A stretch of 64,000 nucleotides of DNA from JAJRVM01 sp963700515 (GCA_963700515.1 CAVOXY010000025.1:1-64000), one strand, 5' to 3'. Positions 48,029-58,866 are shown, counted from the stretch's first letter. Numbers and translations are program-made. Notes: generated from the letters alone by a model not told the origin.

Positions 48029-50455
48029 ATGGGGACCAATCAACCCAGTGCCGAGCGTCAGCAGGGCCTGGCAAGTCATGCCCGGGCGGACAAAGACGGG
48101 CTGCTGTCGTCGCTGACCCCATCGCAACAGGAGGCGGTGCAGCACATCGATGGTCCGCAACTGATCCTGGCGGGACCTGGCAGCGGCAAGACGCGTGTCG
48201 TGACCCATCGCATTGCCTACATGCTGCAACAGGGGATTCCTGACGCCAACATTGTGGCACTCACGTTCACCAACAAGGCGGCCGACGAGATGCGCCAGCG
48301 GGTGGAGCGCTTGTCGCCGGGAAGTCGCGTGTGGTTGGGCACCTTTCATCGCTACTGCGCTCAACAGCTGCGTCGCTATGCATCACTGGTCGGCTTGCGA
48401 GAGAACTTCTCCATCTACGATACCGACGACAGCTTGAAGCTGTTACGCGAGGCCATCGATGATGCCGACGTCGAATTGATTCACGAGACGCCAGCCCGCA
48501 TCGCCGCGGCAATTGGCTGGGCCAAGAACGACTTGATCAAGGCGGCGGACTACAGTGCGGCACCAGGCAACCCATTGGGCGCGATCGTGCAGCGGGTGTA
48601 CCCCCACTATCAGCGGCGACTATTGGGGGCCAATGCCGTCGACTTCGACGACCTGCTGATGCACGTCGCGGTCTTATTGCGGGAGAACGACGAACTGCGG
48701 CAAGCGTTGGACGAGCGATTCCGCTATATCATGGTCGACGAGTATCAGGATACGAACCTCGCCCAATATGCCATTGTCCGCGCCCTCTCGGTCGATCATC
48801 CCAATCTATCGGTCACGGGCGACCCCGACCAATCGATTTACGGATGGCGTGGAGCGACGATCCGCAACATCCTGGAATTCGAGCGCGATTTCCCCAACGT
48901 CCAGGTGGTGCGACTGGAAGAGAATTTTCGCAGCACGAAGAACATCCTGCGGGCGGCTGATCAACTGATCACCAACAACCTCCAGCGCAAGGCGAAAACG
49001 CTCTTCACAGGTAATCCCGAGGGAAAGCCGGTACGGATCGTCGTTTATCCGACGGGCCGGCAGGAAGCAGACGCCATCGCAGCCCACATTGCCAATGAAG
49101 TGTCGAGCGGCCCGCGGCGTCCCAAAGACTACGCCATCTTCTATCGCACGAACGCCCTATCGCGGACGCTCGAACGCGCTCTGCGATCGGTGGCCATACC
49201 TTATCAGATCGTGCGCGGCTTGGAGTTCTACCAGCGCAAAGAGATCAAGGACATCCTGGCCTATCTGCAGTTGCTCAATAACCCCACCAACGATGTGGCA
49301 CTTCTCCGCATCATCAATACGCCTCCACGCAAGATCGGCAAGACGACGGTTCGGCGGCTGACATTACATGCGCGGCAGCACGCCCTGCCGTTGTTCGAAG
49401 CCGCACGCCAGTCGGGACTGATCGAGTCCTTGCCGAAACGCACGGCGGTGGCGGTGGCCCAGTTCGTCGCCATGATGGACCAACTGCAACTGGTGGGAGG
49501 CGAAACGGTTGAGGAAGTGATTGGCAGCATCATGCACCACACACTCTACCGAGACTGGCTGGCGACGGCTCAAACGGAAGAAGAACTGCAACGCATCGAG
49601 AATATTGACGAGTTATTGTCTGACGCACGCGAGTTCGACGAAACGCAAGGCGAAGAGGGTGGTGTGGAAGCGTTTCTTGGAGCAGGCTTCCCTTGTCGCG
49701 GACGTCGATGACTGGGAAACCGCATCGGATTGTGTGACGATGATGACGTTGCATGCCGCCAAGGGGCTCGAATTCCCCGTCGTCTACATCGTGGCCATCG
49801 AGGACGAGATGCTGCCACACGCGCGGAGCAAGGAAGACCCGGACCAACTGGAGGAGGAACGCCGCCTGTTGTTTGTCGGCATCACTCGCGCCGAGAAGAA
49901 CTGCACCTGAGTGCCGCGCAGGAGCGGACCATTCGCGGAAAGATCAACAACGTTGCCACGAGTCCGTTCCTGATGGAGTTGCCGCGTGGGGAGATGGAGG
50001 TCATCGGGCAACTCGGTTACTTTGGATCCGACTATGCCCAGCACGCTCCGGATGACGATTGGAGCGACGACAGCTGGCAAGATGACCCGTGGGACGAGGC
50101 GGGGGACGCGGCAGCTGAAGATCTGCAGGTGGACCAACCGTGGGAGCCCGCCAAGGCCCGCCACCGATCGCCCCAGAAAAAGCGTTCGCCGGCCCCCGCT
50201 GGTGCGAAGTCAGCGCTGGGCAGCCCATTCGTTACGGCCGCCGAACTGGCCGGCTCGGCGGACGCCAGCGTCAAATATCCGCCCGAGTCGTTTCGGCATG
50301 GGATGGTGGTGATCCATCCCGAGTATGGAATTGGTAAGATCATTGGCTTGGGCGGCACGGGCCCCAAGCGTTCCGCGACCGTACAATTCGCCGGCGCCGC
50401 CGGGACGCGCAAATTTCGCCTGGCCTTCAGTCCGTTGCGACCCGTCCGCAGCTGA
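48029..50455 (+). CDS. UvrD/PcrA-type superfamily-1 DNA helicase, two frameshifts
   Basis: 3'-5' helicase for repair and replication-conflict resolution. ATG 48029 (GGAG upstream). Motifs: I AGPGSGKTRVVTHRIAYML, Ia ALTFTNKAADEMRQRVE, II VDEYQDTN, III VTGDPDQSIYGWRGA, IV RLEENFRSTKNIL. Near 49668 the frame changes and continues SLVADVDDWETASDCVTMM and TLHAAKGLEFPVVYIV (motif V), then LLFVGITRAEK (motif VI). A second change near 49898 gives LHLSAAQERTIRGK and a long acidic linker. The end (HGMVVIHPEYGIGKIIGLGG, then KFRLAFSPLRPV) is the Tudor-like PcrA/UvrD tail that binds RNA polymerase. About 808 residues. Confidence 0.9.
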
Positions 50456-50521
50456 CCGGCCGCTCACGCACTCCCAACCTGGAACTCTCGTTGGCATTCA
50501 GCAGAAGATCTCTCATCGCTC

Positions 50522-51991
50522 ATGACTGAATCCTTCACAAAGATCGGCCAATTGAAGTCACCCCAGCTGTTGCGCGAGCGGTTGCTGCAGCTGGGAATCC
50601 CTTTGCCCGTCGACGACGAGATCCTGACGGCGGAACAGGGCTCTCCCCTGAGTCAACCGCTGGCGGTCGGCCCCATCATCGTGGGGAACCGGTGGTGCAT
50701 TCATCCGATGGAAGGCTGGGACGCCAACGACGATGGTTCGCCGAGCGAACTGACTCTGCGCCGTTGGGAGAATTTCGGACGAAGTGGCGCCAAGTTGATC
50801 TGGGGCGGCGAGGCCGCCGCCGTCCAAAGCGACGGTCGGGCCAATCCTCGGCAAGTCCTCGCCACGGCGGATAACCGCCGCGGTTTGGCACAGTTGTTGA
50901 CCCGTCTGTGCGACACGCATCGTGCCCACTTTGGCTCCACGGACGATCTCCTGGTCGGACTGCAACTGACCCATTCGGGGCGATTCAGCCGGCCGCACTC
51001 CCAGCAGCTCGAGCCACGCATCGCCTACCACCATCCGCTGCTCGACAAGAAATTCGCCATCTCGCCCGACGATAACAGCGTCGTCTGGACAGACGGTGAT
51101 CTCGAACGCCTGATCGACACCTACGTCGCCGCCGCGCGCGTTGCGTGCGACGTTGGGTTCCAGTTTGTGGACGTCAAAGCCTGTCACGGTTACCTGCTCC
51201 ACGAGTTTCTCAGCGCGCGTCGACGGTCGGGACGATTTGGTGGCGATTATGCCGGGCGGACACGCCTGCTGAAAACGATCATCTCCCGTCTGCAGAGCGA
51301 ACTGCCAGCTCTGCTACTCGGAGTGCGATTGTCTGTCTTCGACATGGTCCCATTCCAGCCGGGAGCGACCGGCGGCCAGCCGCTCCCCTATCGCCATCTG
51401 CTTCCCTACGAGTGCGGCTTTGGCCTCTCCGCGTCCAATCCACTCGACCTGGACTTGACCGAGCCCATCCGGCTATTGACTGAACTGCGTGACATGGGTG
51501 TCGCGATGGTGAATATCACGTGCGGCAGTCCTTATTACAACCCGCACATTCAGCGGCCAGCCTTGTTTCCGCCCGGCGATGGATATGCGCCGCCCGAGGA
51601 TCCGCTTTGCGGTGTCCATCGCCTGCTGGAAGCCGCACACCGGTGCAAAGAGGCGGTGCCCGGTTTGCCGATGGTGGGGACCGGCTATACCTATTTGCAG
51701 GACTTTCTCCCGCACGTGGCCCAAGCCGTGGTGCGCCAGGGCTGGATCGACTTCGTGGGAATCGGACGGATGGTCTTGTCGTACCCCGATTTCCCATCGG
51801 ATTGCCTCTTGCAAGGAAGAATACAACGAAAGAGAATCTGTCGCACTTTCAGCGACTGTACCACGGCACCACGCAACGCTCTGGTGTCGGGTTGCTATCC
51901 GCTGGATAACCATTACAAGACACTGCCGGCGGCCGAGGAATTGAGAAAGATCAAGGAGTTGAGAAGGACCCAAGCGAAAAACCAGACGTGA
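50522..51991 (+). CDS. NADH:flavin oxidoreductase / old yellow enzyme family protein
   Basis: FMN-dependent TIM-barrel reductase. ATG 50522. Residues 45-90 contain the FMN-side strand (VGNRWCIHPMEGWDANDDG). LQLTHSGRFSRPH is the QLxHxGR motif, and VDVKACHGYLLHEFLSARRR the conserved catalytic/His-rich loop. GRTRLLKTII follows; GTGYTYLQDFLPHVAQ and DFVGIGRMVLSYPDF are the phosphate-binding C-terminal strands. The C-terminus carries CRTFSDCTTAPRNALVSGCY, a Cys-rich motif like the 4Fe-4S region of the 2,4-dienoyl-CoA reductase branch, but no separate NAD domain exists (489 residues). Substrate unknown; likely an enoate reductase. Intact. Confidence 0.85.
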   Translation: MTESFTKIGQLKSPQLLRERLLQLGIPLPVDDEILTAEQGSPLSQPLAVGPIIVGNRWCIHPMEGWDANDDGSPSELTLRRWENFGRSGAKLIWGGEAAAVQSDGRANPRQVLATADNRRGLAQLLTRLCDTHRAHFGSTDDLLVGLQLTHSGRFSRPHSQQLEPRIAYHHPLLDKKFAISPDDNSVVWTDGDLERLIDTYVAAARVACDVGFQFVDVKACHGYLLHEFLSARRRSGRFGGDYAGRTRLLKTIISRLQSELPALLLGVRLSVFDMVPFQPGATGGQPLPYRHLLPYECGFGLSASNPLDLDLTEPIRLLTELRDMGVAMVNITCGSPYYNPHIQRPALFPPGDGYAPPEDPLCGVHRLLEAAHRCKEAVPGLPMVGTGYTYLQDFLPHVAQAVVRQGWIDFVGIGRMVLSYPDFPSDCLLQGRIQRKRICRTFSDCTTAPRNALVSGCYPLDNHYKTLPAAEELRKIKELRRTQAKNQT

Positions 51992-52226
51992 GCCGGCCGA
52001 GCGAGGAGCGGGTATCGCGTTACCGGTTGGTGGCGACGCCGTGGAAGTCCCTGGTCCGAAAGGAGACAGGTGAGTCGACGCAAGTGAGCCCCCCCACAAC
52101 GCACGGGCCTGATGTCGAGAAACCACATCCCGGCCATCAAGATATTCCCACGACCGTTCAGCCCGACTTCCAACGGTCTCGAGCCTCAACCCTCGAGCCA
52201 ATTGTGAGTTGCGGTGTGTAACTGAG

Positions 52227-55200
52227 ATGCAAGAGGCCCAGCCACATTCGAAGCCGCAGCCACTGAGCGATCTGGCGCGGTTTCTCGAGCAGCAGGACGG
52301 CTTTGCCGAGGTACTGGCGGAACTGCAAGCGGGACGCCAGGGGACTTTTGACGGAGCCGTAGGATCGTCGTGCGCACTGCTGGCGGTCAGCTTGGCCCTG
52401 CATGCCCCGGGCCCGCTGGTGGTTGTCTGTTGCTCGGAAGATTCCGCCGACGCGGTGGCCGAGGATATGCTGCTGTTCGCCGCGGGAAACCCGCTCCGCT
52501 TTCCTGCCTGGGAATCGGCTCCTAACGAACACAGTGTGCACGACGAAATCTATGGCGAGCGGCTCCGCGCGTTGAAACAGCTGCATGCGTGGTGCGCGGA
52601 AACGGATCGGCCCCGAGCCCGGAAGCCGCCATCTGGCGGCCCGCCCGTGCTGGACCGAATCGTGGTCACCAGCGTACAAAGCTTCATGCAACCGGTCCCC
52701 GATCGGCAGGCCATCGGCCAGAGCACTCGATCCCTGCGGGTCGGTGAACCACTCGATACGCAGCAGTTGCGCCATTGGCTGATCCGCAACAAGTTTCATG
52801 CCACTTCGGCGGTCCAGCTGCCAGGTGAATTCTCCGCGCGCGGCGGCATCCTCGATTTATTTGCCGCCGACTGGGACGAGCCGGTACGCATCGAGCTGTT
52901 CGGCGACGAAATCGCTTCCGTCCGCCATTTTGACGTGGCGAGCCAGCGGAGCACAGCGACACTCGACCGCGTGGAGATCACGGTGCTGCTGCCGGACACG
53001 GGGAGTCGCGTCCCACTGACGCACCACGTGCCCGCGGAAACCTGGTTCCTGATGGTCGAACCGCAGCAGATCGCCACCGAAGCAGATCGCTACTATCAAC
53101 GACTTGAGTCAGCCGATGGATTCCTCGACCAGCGAGCCGTTCATCGAGCCGTGGCGCAATTCCCCCTGGCGACAGTGGCCTCGATCACCCCGTCCACGAT
53201 CGGGCCCGTCTGCCGTCTTCCTGTCGAGTCGGTCGAGCGGTTCAGTGGGGAGATCGCCAAGGTACGTGACGAACTGGACCAAGCCGGCGAGCACCACGAA
53301 GTGTACTTACTGGCCCACACGGAGGCGGAATTGCAGCGATTGGGGGAGATCTTCGCCCCCACCCGGCTCATGGAGACGGGACATCTGCACCGCGTGGTGG
53401 GGAGGATCAGTCGAGGTTTCCGCCTGGTGCGCGAGCGCGTCATCTTGATCAGCGGCTCAGAACTGTTTCAGCGCAGCGAACTGCGCCGGACATCCCGTCG
53501 CCGGTTGGGTAAAGCCATCGACAGCTTTCTGGACCTGCGTGAAGGCGACCTCGTCGTGCACCTCGCCCATGGGATCGGCCGCTATCGTGGCATTCAGATG
53601 ATCGATAAACAGGGTCACGCCGAAGAGCACTTGCAGATCGAGTTTCACGGAGCAACGAAGATCTACGTCCCCGCCATGCGAATCGGGCTGGTGCAGAAAT
53701 ATGTCGGAGGTACGAAGAGCCGCCCGCCGCTGGCCCGTATCGGCGGCAAGTCCTGGGTTCGTCAACGGGCCGCCGCGGAGGCGGCCGTCACCGACATGGC
53801 CGCCGAAATGCTGGAAATGCAGGCCGAGCGTCAGATGCGGCCAGGCATTCCCTTTCCCGCAGACTCGCCATGGCAACAGGAATTCGACACGTCGTTTCCC
53901 TACCAAGAGACGGACGATCAGTTGACGTCCATCGCCGACATCAAATCCGACATGCGACAGCCCCGTCCCATGGATCGGCTGCTGTGCGGCGACGTGGGAT
54001 TCGGCAAGACCGAAGTGGCCATGCGGGCCGCCTTCAAGGCAGTCGACAACGGCTATCAAGTGGCGATCCTCGTTCCCACGACGATTCTTGCCGAGCAACA
54101 TTACCGCACGTTTCAACAACGAATGGCCGAATTCCCCTTCGACATCGCACGCCTCAGCCGCTTCTGCTCGGCCACGCAACAGCGCGAAATCGTCGAACGA
54201 CTGGCGCTGGGACAAGTCGACATCGTGATCGGCACGCATCGACTGGCCTCCTCGGACGTGGAATTCTACAACCTGGGGCTGGTGATTATCGACGAAGAGC
54301 AACGGTTCGGCGTGGAGGTCAAGGAGCGATTGAAGCGACTGCGCAGCACGGTCGATATCCTGACCCTGTCCGCCACACCCATTCCCCGCACCTTGCACAT
54401 GTCGCTGGTCGGTGTCCGCGATATCTCGAACCTGGAAACGCCACCGGAAGATCGCCTGGCAGTCGAAACTCGCGTTACTCGCTTTGATCCGCACATGATC
54501 CGCCACGCGGTCCTCCGTGAAGTGAACCGCGGCGGACAGATCTTCTTTGTGCACAACCGCGTCCAAGATATCGAACAGGTCGCGCAACGGTTGCAGTTCA
54601 TTGTCCCCGAAGCAACCATTCGCATCGGCCACGGTCAGATGCCCGAATCGGACTTGGAACAAGTGATGGTCGATTTCGTCGACCACCAGTTCGATATCCT
54701 GCTGGCCACCACCATCGTGGAAAGCGGTCTCGATATCCCCAATGCCAATACGATCTTCATCGACGAGGCAAATCGTTATGGCTTGGCCGAACTGCACCAA
54801 CTGCGCGGCCGCGTCGGACGCTATAAGCATCATGCCTACTGCTACCTGCTGGTCGACCCCAGCGTCAGTATCACACCCAACGCGGCCCGTCGCCTGCGCG
54901 CGATTGAAGAGTTCAGTGACATGGGAGCGGGTTTCGCCATCGCCATGCGCGACCTCGAAATCCGCGGAGCGGGAAACCTGCTGGGTACCCAACAGAGCGG
55001 GCACATCTCGGCCGTGGGGTACGAACTGTACTGCGAACTCCTGGAAGCTGCCGTCCGCCAACTGAAACATCTGCCACCGCCCGTCACGGTGGATGTCCAC
55101 GTAAACCTGCCCGGAACCGCCTTCTTCCCGCCCGACTATGTATCCGATCTGCGCTTCAAAATCGACTTGTACCGACGGCTGGTCCGCGTCCACAGCATCG

Positions 55201-55514
55201 AGCAGCTGGCGGAATTTCGACAAGAGCTCCTGGACCGATTCGGTCCTCCTCCGCCCCCGGTCGAGCGGTTACTGGAGTTGGCTGAGCTGCGTATTGACGC
55301 GGCAGTCTGGCAAATTTCGGCAATTTACATTGAGCAGCAATACCTGGTTTTCCGCTACGCAAACCGGTCGCGGATCGAGCAGCTGGCTCGATTGGGTGGC
55401 GGCCGCTTGCGAATTGTCGACAGCTCAAACACATATCTGCCTGCTGAGCAAGAGGTTAGCCATCCGGACCGGATCCTCGCTCTAGCGAAATCGGTGTTGC
55501 GACCAGTCCCCTGA
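52227..55514 (+). CDS. mfd: transcription-repair coupling factor
   Basis: Removes stalled RNA polymerase and recruits UvrA. ATG 52227 (a TTG at 52209 is also open). The N-terminal UvrB-like region runs to ~350 (GAVGSSCALLAVSLALHA). The RNA-polymerase-interacting CarD-like domain is at ~440-510 (LVVHLAHGIGRYRGIQMID). The translocase has Walker A LLCGDVGFGKTEVAMRAAF, motif II IIDEEQRFG, motif III LSATPIPRTLHMSLVG, and helicase-C DILLATTIVESGLDIPNANT then LHQLRGRVGR. The C-terminal TRCF domain contains FFPPDYVSDLRFKIDLYRRL. About 1095 residues and no frameshift, in contrast with its neighbours. A foldase gene follows at about 100 bp. Confidence 0.95.
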   Translation: MQEAQPHSKPQPLSDLARFLEQQDGFAEVLAELQAGRQGTFDGAVGSSCALLAVSLALHAPGPLVVVCCSEDSADAVAEDMLLFAAGNPLRFPAWESAPNEHSVHDEIYGERLRALKQLHAWCAETDRPRARKPPSGGPPVLDRIVVTSVQSFMQPVPDRQAIGQSTRSLRVGEPLDTQQLRHWLIRNKFHATSAVQLPGEFSARGGILDLFAADWDEPVRIELFGDEIASVRHFDVASQRSTATLDRVEITVLLPDTGSRVPLTHHVPAETWFLMVEPQQIATEADRYYQRLESADGFLDQRAVHRAVAQFPLATVASITPSTIGPVCRLPVESVERFSGEIAKVRDELDQAGEHHEVYLLAHTEAELQRLGEIFAPTRLMETGHLHRVVGRISRGFRLVRERVILISGSELFQRSELRRTSRRRLGKAIDSFLDLREGDLVVHLAHGIGRYRGIQMIDKQGHAEEHLQIEFHGATKIYVPAMRIGLVQKYVGGTKSRPPLARIGGKSWVRQRAAAEAAVTDMAAEMLEMQAERQMRPGIPFPADSPWQQEFDTSFPYQETDDQLTSIADIKSDMRQPRPMDRLLCGDVGFGKTEVAMRAAFKAVDNGYQVAILVPTTILAEQHYRTFQQRMAEFPFDIARLSRFCSATQQREIVERLALGQVDIVIGTHRLASSDVEFYNLGLVIIDEEQRFGVEVKERLKRLRSTVDILTLSATPIPRTLHMSLVGVRDISNLETPPEDRLAVETRVTRFDPHMIRHAVLREVNRGGQIFFVHNRVQDIEQVAQRLQFIVPEATIRIGHGQMPESDLEQVMVDFVDHQFDILLATTIVESGLDIPNANTIFIDEANRYGLAELHQLRGRVGRYKHHAYCYLLVDPSVSITPNAARRLRAIEEFSDMGAGFAIAMRDLEIRGAGNLLGTQQSGHISAVGYELYCELLEAAVRQLKHLPPPVTVDVHVNLPGTAFFPPDYVSDLRFKIDLYRRLVRVHSIEQLAEFRQELLDRFGPPPPPVERLLELAELRIDAAVWQISAIYIEQQYLVFRYANRSRIEQLARLGGGRLRIVDSSNTYLPAEQEVSHPDRILALAKSVLRPVP

Positions 55515-55612
55515 GCTGTCTATAATCCCGCCCCGCGCTGGGAGTCGCGCGATGGATTCCGATTGGACACTCCCCAACGGTCCCCCTCTGCCTTGCCCGA
55601 GAAAGGTGTCCC

Positions 55613-56728
55613 GTGGCACGCTCTCCAAATCGATTGTTGGTTAACCCCGTTTGTCTGCTCGGGGTCTTCGTCGCCTCGATCCTGCTTGGCGCCACCGCCG
55701 ATGCACAGGGGATCGTACCTGCGCCTCCGGAGATCGCCAGGAAGGCCACTACGCCGACGGAAGTGGTGGCGACGGTGGGGGATCAAATGATCCTGGCCGG
55801 AGACCTGCTCCCGACGATCGATCAGATGCTGAAAGAGCATGTGGGCAAGGTGCCGCCCGATCAGTTGGATCAGCAGCGGGTGGTCTTGGTTCAGCAAATG
55901 CTCCCCCGCAAGATCGAAGTCAAGCTGGTGATACTCGACTTCTATCGCACGATTCCCTCTGACAAGCAGAAGGAGGTGCTGGGGAACATCAACAAGCAGG
56001 TGGAAAAAGAGTTCTACGGAAGCTATGTCGCAACGGTGCAGAAGCAGTTGGAAGTCGAGTCCCTCACGCAACTCGATATTAAGTTGAAATCCTTTCGCTC
56101 GAGCATCGAGATGAAGAAGAACGAGTTCCGCGAGCAGATGATCGCTCAGACCATTATCGGTCAGAAGATCGACAAGTCCCCGGAAATCACTCACCGGCAA
56201 TTGCTGGAGTACTATCACCAGCACACGGCCGACTACGATGTGGCGGCGCGGGCACGCTGGGAGAAACTGACCGCGCGGTTCGATAAGTATCCGGATAAAG
56301 CCGCGGCGGAGCGCGCGATCGTGGAAATGGGTAACCAGGTCCTGCGAGGAGCCGATTTCGCGGCGGTGGCCAAGAAGTTGTCCCAAGGGACCAACGCTGA
56401 TGCCGGTGGCTATCACGATTGGACCACGAAGGGTAGTCTGGTGTCGGAGGTGGTTGATCATGCCATCTTTACGCTCCCCATCTATAAGCTCAGTCAAATA
56501 CTCGAAGATGAGCGAGGCTTCCATATCGTGCGGGTGCTGGAACGCGAGGAGGCCAGCCGGATCGAGTTCGTGGACGCGCAAGACGAGATACGCGAGAAAC
56601 TGCAGGAAGAAGATCGCAAGAGTCAAGTCCGCGACTACATCAAGAAGCTCCACGACGTCACCTATGTCTGGACGATCTTCGACGAGACTCCGAAACTTGC
56701 GGGCCCCGACCAGACCAATGCGAGATGA
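55613..56728 (+). CDS. periplasmic peptidyl-prolyl cis-trans isomerase (parvulin/SurA-like)
   Basis: Extracytoplasmic folding helper. GTG 55613. Signal peptide MARSPNRLLVNPVCLLGVFV ... ADAQ. The N-domain TEVVATVGDQMILAGDLLPT starts the SurA-type chaperone module, followed by long helices (IEVKLVILDFYRTIPSDKQK). The parvulin domain covers about residues 215-305: RARWEKLTARFDKYPDKAAA, RGADFAAVAKKLSQGTNADA, GGYHDWTTKGSLVSEVVDHA, RGFHIVRVLEREEASRIEFV. 371 residues, intact. Probably co-transcribed with mfd and the following CYTH gene. Confidence 0.85.
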   Translation: MARSPNRLLVNPVCLLGVFVASILLGATADAQGIVPAPPEIARKATTPTEVVATVGDQMILAGDLLPTIDQMLKEHVGKVPPDQLDQQRVVLVQQMLPRKIEVKLVILDFYRTIPSDKQKEVLGNINKQVEKEFYGSYVATVQKQLEVESLTQLDIKLKSFRSSIEMKKNEFREQMIAQTIIGQKIDKSPEITHRQLLEYYHQHTADYDVAARARWEKLTARFDKYPDKAAAERAIVEMGNQVLRGADFAAVAKKLSQGTNADAGGYHDWTTKGSLVSEVVDHAIFTLPIYKLSQILEDERGFHIVRVLEREEASRIEFVDAQDEIREKLQEEDRKSQVRDYIKKLHDVTYVWTIFDETPKLAGPDQTNAR

Positions 56729-56776
56729 TCGCAGTTTCACTTCCCTACTACACCGCTCCAGAATCCTCCAGGCTGT

Positions 56777-57478
56777 ATGAGCCAGCGCGACTCACCCATA
56801 TCGGACCCATCTTCCGACGGACCTGACCGGCGAATCGGCCTGCGCCGCAATGTGGAACTCAAAGCCCGCCTGGTCTCGTTGGATGAAGCGCGCCATGTGG
56901 CTCGTCGCGTGGCCACCCGTCAACTCGACACCCAGCACCAAACCGACACTTATTTCCACTCCCCCCATGGGCGACTCAAGTTGCGGGAGATTGCAGGTGT
57001 TTCGGTGCAGCTGATCTGGTATGCGCGAAGCGATCAAGCTCAAGCCCGCCGCAGCGAGTACTATCTGCTGGACGTGACCGACGGGGACCTGGCAAGCCAA
57101 GTTCTGACCGCTGCTCTGGGCGTGCGCCAGACGGTGGTGAAGCGGCGTGAAATCTACCTCTACCACAATGTCCGCATCCATCTGGATGACGTGGTCAATC
57201 TCGGACCTTTTCTCGAATTCGAAGCCGTGATGGGTCCCGACCAGGACCTCGCCGAGGGGCACGCTCAACTTGCCTGGCTCTGCGAGCAGTTCGGCATCAC
57301 GCCCGATCTGTATCCTGGCCCACTCTTACGGCGATATGCTCTGAACCGGCCACGTCGAATCGGACTTTGTCAGCGGGTCTTGGGACTCCCTGTGACCGAC
57401 TTGTCGGAACTTTTGCAGCGGGACGTGCCGAGGTTACGCGAACTGGCTGATCAACTCGAGCAACGATTGACGCCGTAA
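56777..57478 (+). CDS. CYTH-domain protein (class IV adenylate cyclase-like / triphosphatase)
   Basis: Triphosphate tunnel enzyme family. ATG 56777. The signature NVELKARL (the ExExK-like strand, here ELK) is at residues ~28-35. Other strands: QTDTYFHSPHGRLKLREI, RRSEYYLLDVTDGDLASQVL, TVVKRREIYLYHNVRIHLDD, NLGPFLEFEAVMG. The basic and acidic residues pointing into the tunnel are retained, so binding of a triphosphate with a divalent metal is likely. Its product (cAMP or hydrolysed triphosphate) cannot be told from sequence. A helical C-terminal extension (VTDLSELLQRDVPRLRELAD) is extra to the core. Confidence 0.8.
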   Translation: MSQRDSPISDPSSDGPDRRIGLRRNVELKARLVSLDEARHVARRVATRQLDTQHQTDTYFHSPHGRLKLREIAGVSVQLIWYARSDQAQARRSEYYLLDVTDGDLASQVLTAALGVRQTVVKRREIYLYHNVRIHLDDVVNLGPFLEFEAVMGPDQDLAEGHAQLAWLCEQFGITPDLYPGPLLRRYALNRPRRIGLCQRVLGLPVTDLSELLQRDVPRLRELADQLEQRLTP

Positions 57479-57684
57479 CAACAGATCTCTGGGGGCACCA
57501 TCTTGAGGGGACGAGGCAGCTCGATCGAGAATTCGCCCGCTTCGGCCGTCGTGAGCCATGTGGCGAGAGAATCATCGCATGTGGTGTCGGGAATTGCACT
57601 CCACTGTCGTTTGTAGACGCAACATCCAATTTGAGGGGTCGACAGACGGCAATGCGGATTACTCGCCATGGGGGACCTCATCTC

Positions 57685-57876
57685 ATGTCCGCCACCAGGA
57701 TCTTTCTCATCGGCGTCCCGCGTTGTCGGCACATCATGAGCCAAGTTAGCGCATGCCTGATTCTGGGGGCTGTCAGTGTGGCGTCCATTGCGTACTACTT
57801 GTACGCCTGCCTCTCCTTGGCCCAACTACAGCAAATCAGTCCCGATCAGTTAGCCAAGGCCGTGCTGGGAGCCTGA
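57685..57876 (+). CDS. possible small membrane protein
   Basis: About 63 residues from ATG 57685 (GGGGGA upstream), containing one good membrane helix (SACLILGAVSVASIAYYLYA) and ending SPDQLAKAVLGA. A shorter start at 57736 is also possible. Real protein character is suggested by the hydrophobic profile and clean stop, but no homologue is known to me. Confidence 0.35.
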   Translation: MSATRIFLIGVPRCRHIMSQVSACLILGAVSVASIAYYLYACLSLAQLQQISPDQLAKAVLGA

Positions 57877-57878
57877 GC

Positions 57879-58197
57879 TAGGGGTAGCAATGGGGGGAAG
57901 GATCTCGCGAACCCAGGGTAGTGCGTCGGTGGCCACAGTCGGGATGCCCCCTCGATAATCCGCTGGGCACAGCTGCTTCCCACCATTGTCCCCCGTACAC
58001 CTGCTGGTCCAGGATTGTGGTGTCTGTGTCCCTCTCCATTTCCGGTTCGGCGGAGAATCTCACGGCTGGTTACTGCCGGCGTCACTCGCTTGTGGTACAT
58101 TCGCCTTTGCCGGATCAGCGCTGAACACGACGGCCGGTCACGATTGCGAGGCTACCTATGGCCGGCGATAGAGCCTCTGGGGCAGGGGAGAACCGCG
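57879..58197. other. gene-free stretch before the sigma factor gene
   Basis: 320 bp, no supported frame. A GGGGAGAA Shine-Dalgarno lies at its end. Confidence 0.45.
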
Positions 58198-58866
58198 ATG
58201 GACTGCAATGGCCTGCCTCAGGACCCTGCCAATGATGAAACTGAGCCAACCTCACCCACTCGCGAACGTGTGCCAGTTTCACCGGCGACGAGTGAAGTCA
58301 CTCAGATTCTCTCGCAGGTTGAACATGGCGACAGTCAGGCTGCTGGGCGGCTCTTGCCGCTCGTGTACGAGGAGCTGCGGAAACTGGCCGCTGCCAAAAT
58401 GGCTCAGGAAAAACCGGACCAAACGCTCCAGGCCACGGCGCTGGTGCACGAGGCGTATATTCGGCTGGTGGACGTCGACCGAGCGCACCAAAAATGGGAC
58501 AGCCGCGGTCATTTCTTTCAGCCGCCGCGAAGCCATGCGGCGGATCCTGGTCGAGCAGGCCGGCGCAAGGGCCGGCTGGCCGCTGGCGGGCAGAATCCGC
58601 GCGTGGAGATGTCGCACGTCGACGCCGAGATACAGGGGCCCGATTTGGACATGCTGGCGTTGAGCGAGGCACTCGACAAGTTGGCCACCGTCGACTCTCG
58701 AGCGGCGGCGCTCGTCAAACTGAGATTTTTTGCCGGGCTGACGCGGAAACAGGCCGCCGAGCTACTGGACGTTTCCGTCGCAACTGTCGACACCGACTGG
58801 GCTTACGCCAAGTGCTGGCTGCACCTGGAGTTGTCCGCTGGGACAGATCCCGGCACGCCATCCTGA
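58198..58866 (+). CDS. ECF-type RNA polymerase sigma factor, kinase-associated
   Basis: ATG 58198 with GGGGAGAA upstream. Sigma region 2: VTQILSQVEHGDSQAAGRLL, PLVYEELRKLAAAKMAQEKP and ALVHEAYIRLVDVDR. The segment around 58515-58560 is read in a shifted frame (EAMRRILVEQA belongs to the family), so two compensating indels are present. Region 4: LSEALDKLATVDSRAAALVK, LRFFAGLTRKQAAELLDVSV, ATVDTDWAYAKCWLHLEL. This matches the ECF group that is encoded beside a Ser/Thr kinase. The kinase gene begins about 120 bp downstream and probably controls this factor. Confidence 0.8.
   Translation: MDCNGLPQDPANDETEPTSPTRERVPVSPATSEVTQILSQVEHGDSQAAGRLLPLVYEELRKLAAAKMAQEKPDQTLQATALVHEAYIRLVDVDRAHQKWDSRGHFFQPPRSHAADPGRAGRRKGRLAAGGQNPRVEMSHVDAEIQGPDLDMLALSEALDKLATVDSRAAALVKLRFFAGLTRKQAAELLDVSVATVDTDWAYAKCWLHLELSAGTDPGTPS

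Noticed and set aside
53457..55223. 588-residue minus-strand frame
   Set aside because: Shadow of mfd, whose helicase motifs are on the plus strand.
55520..56740. 406-residue minus-strand frame
   Set aside because: Shadow of the SurA-like gene with its signal peptide and parvulin domain.
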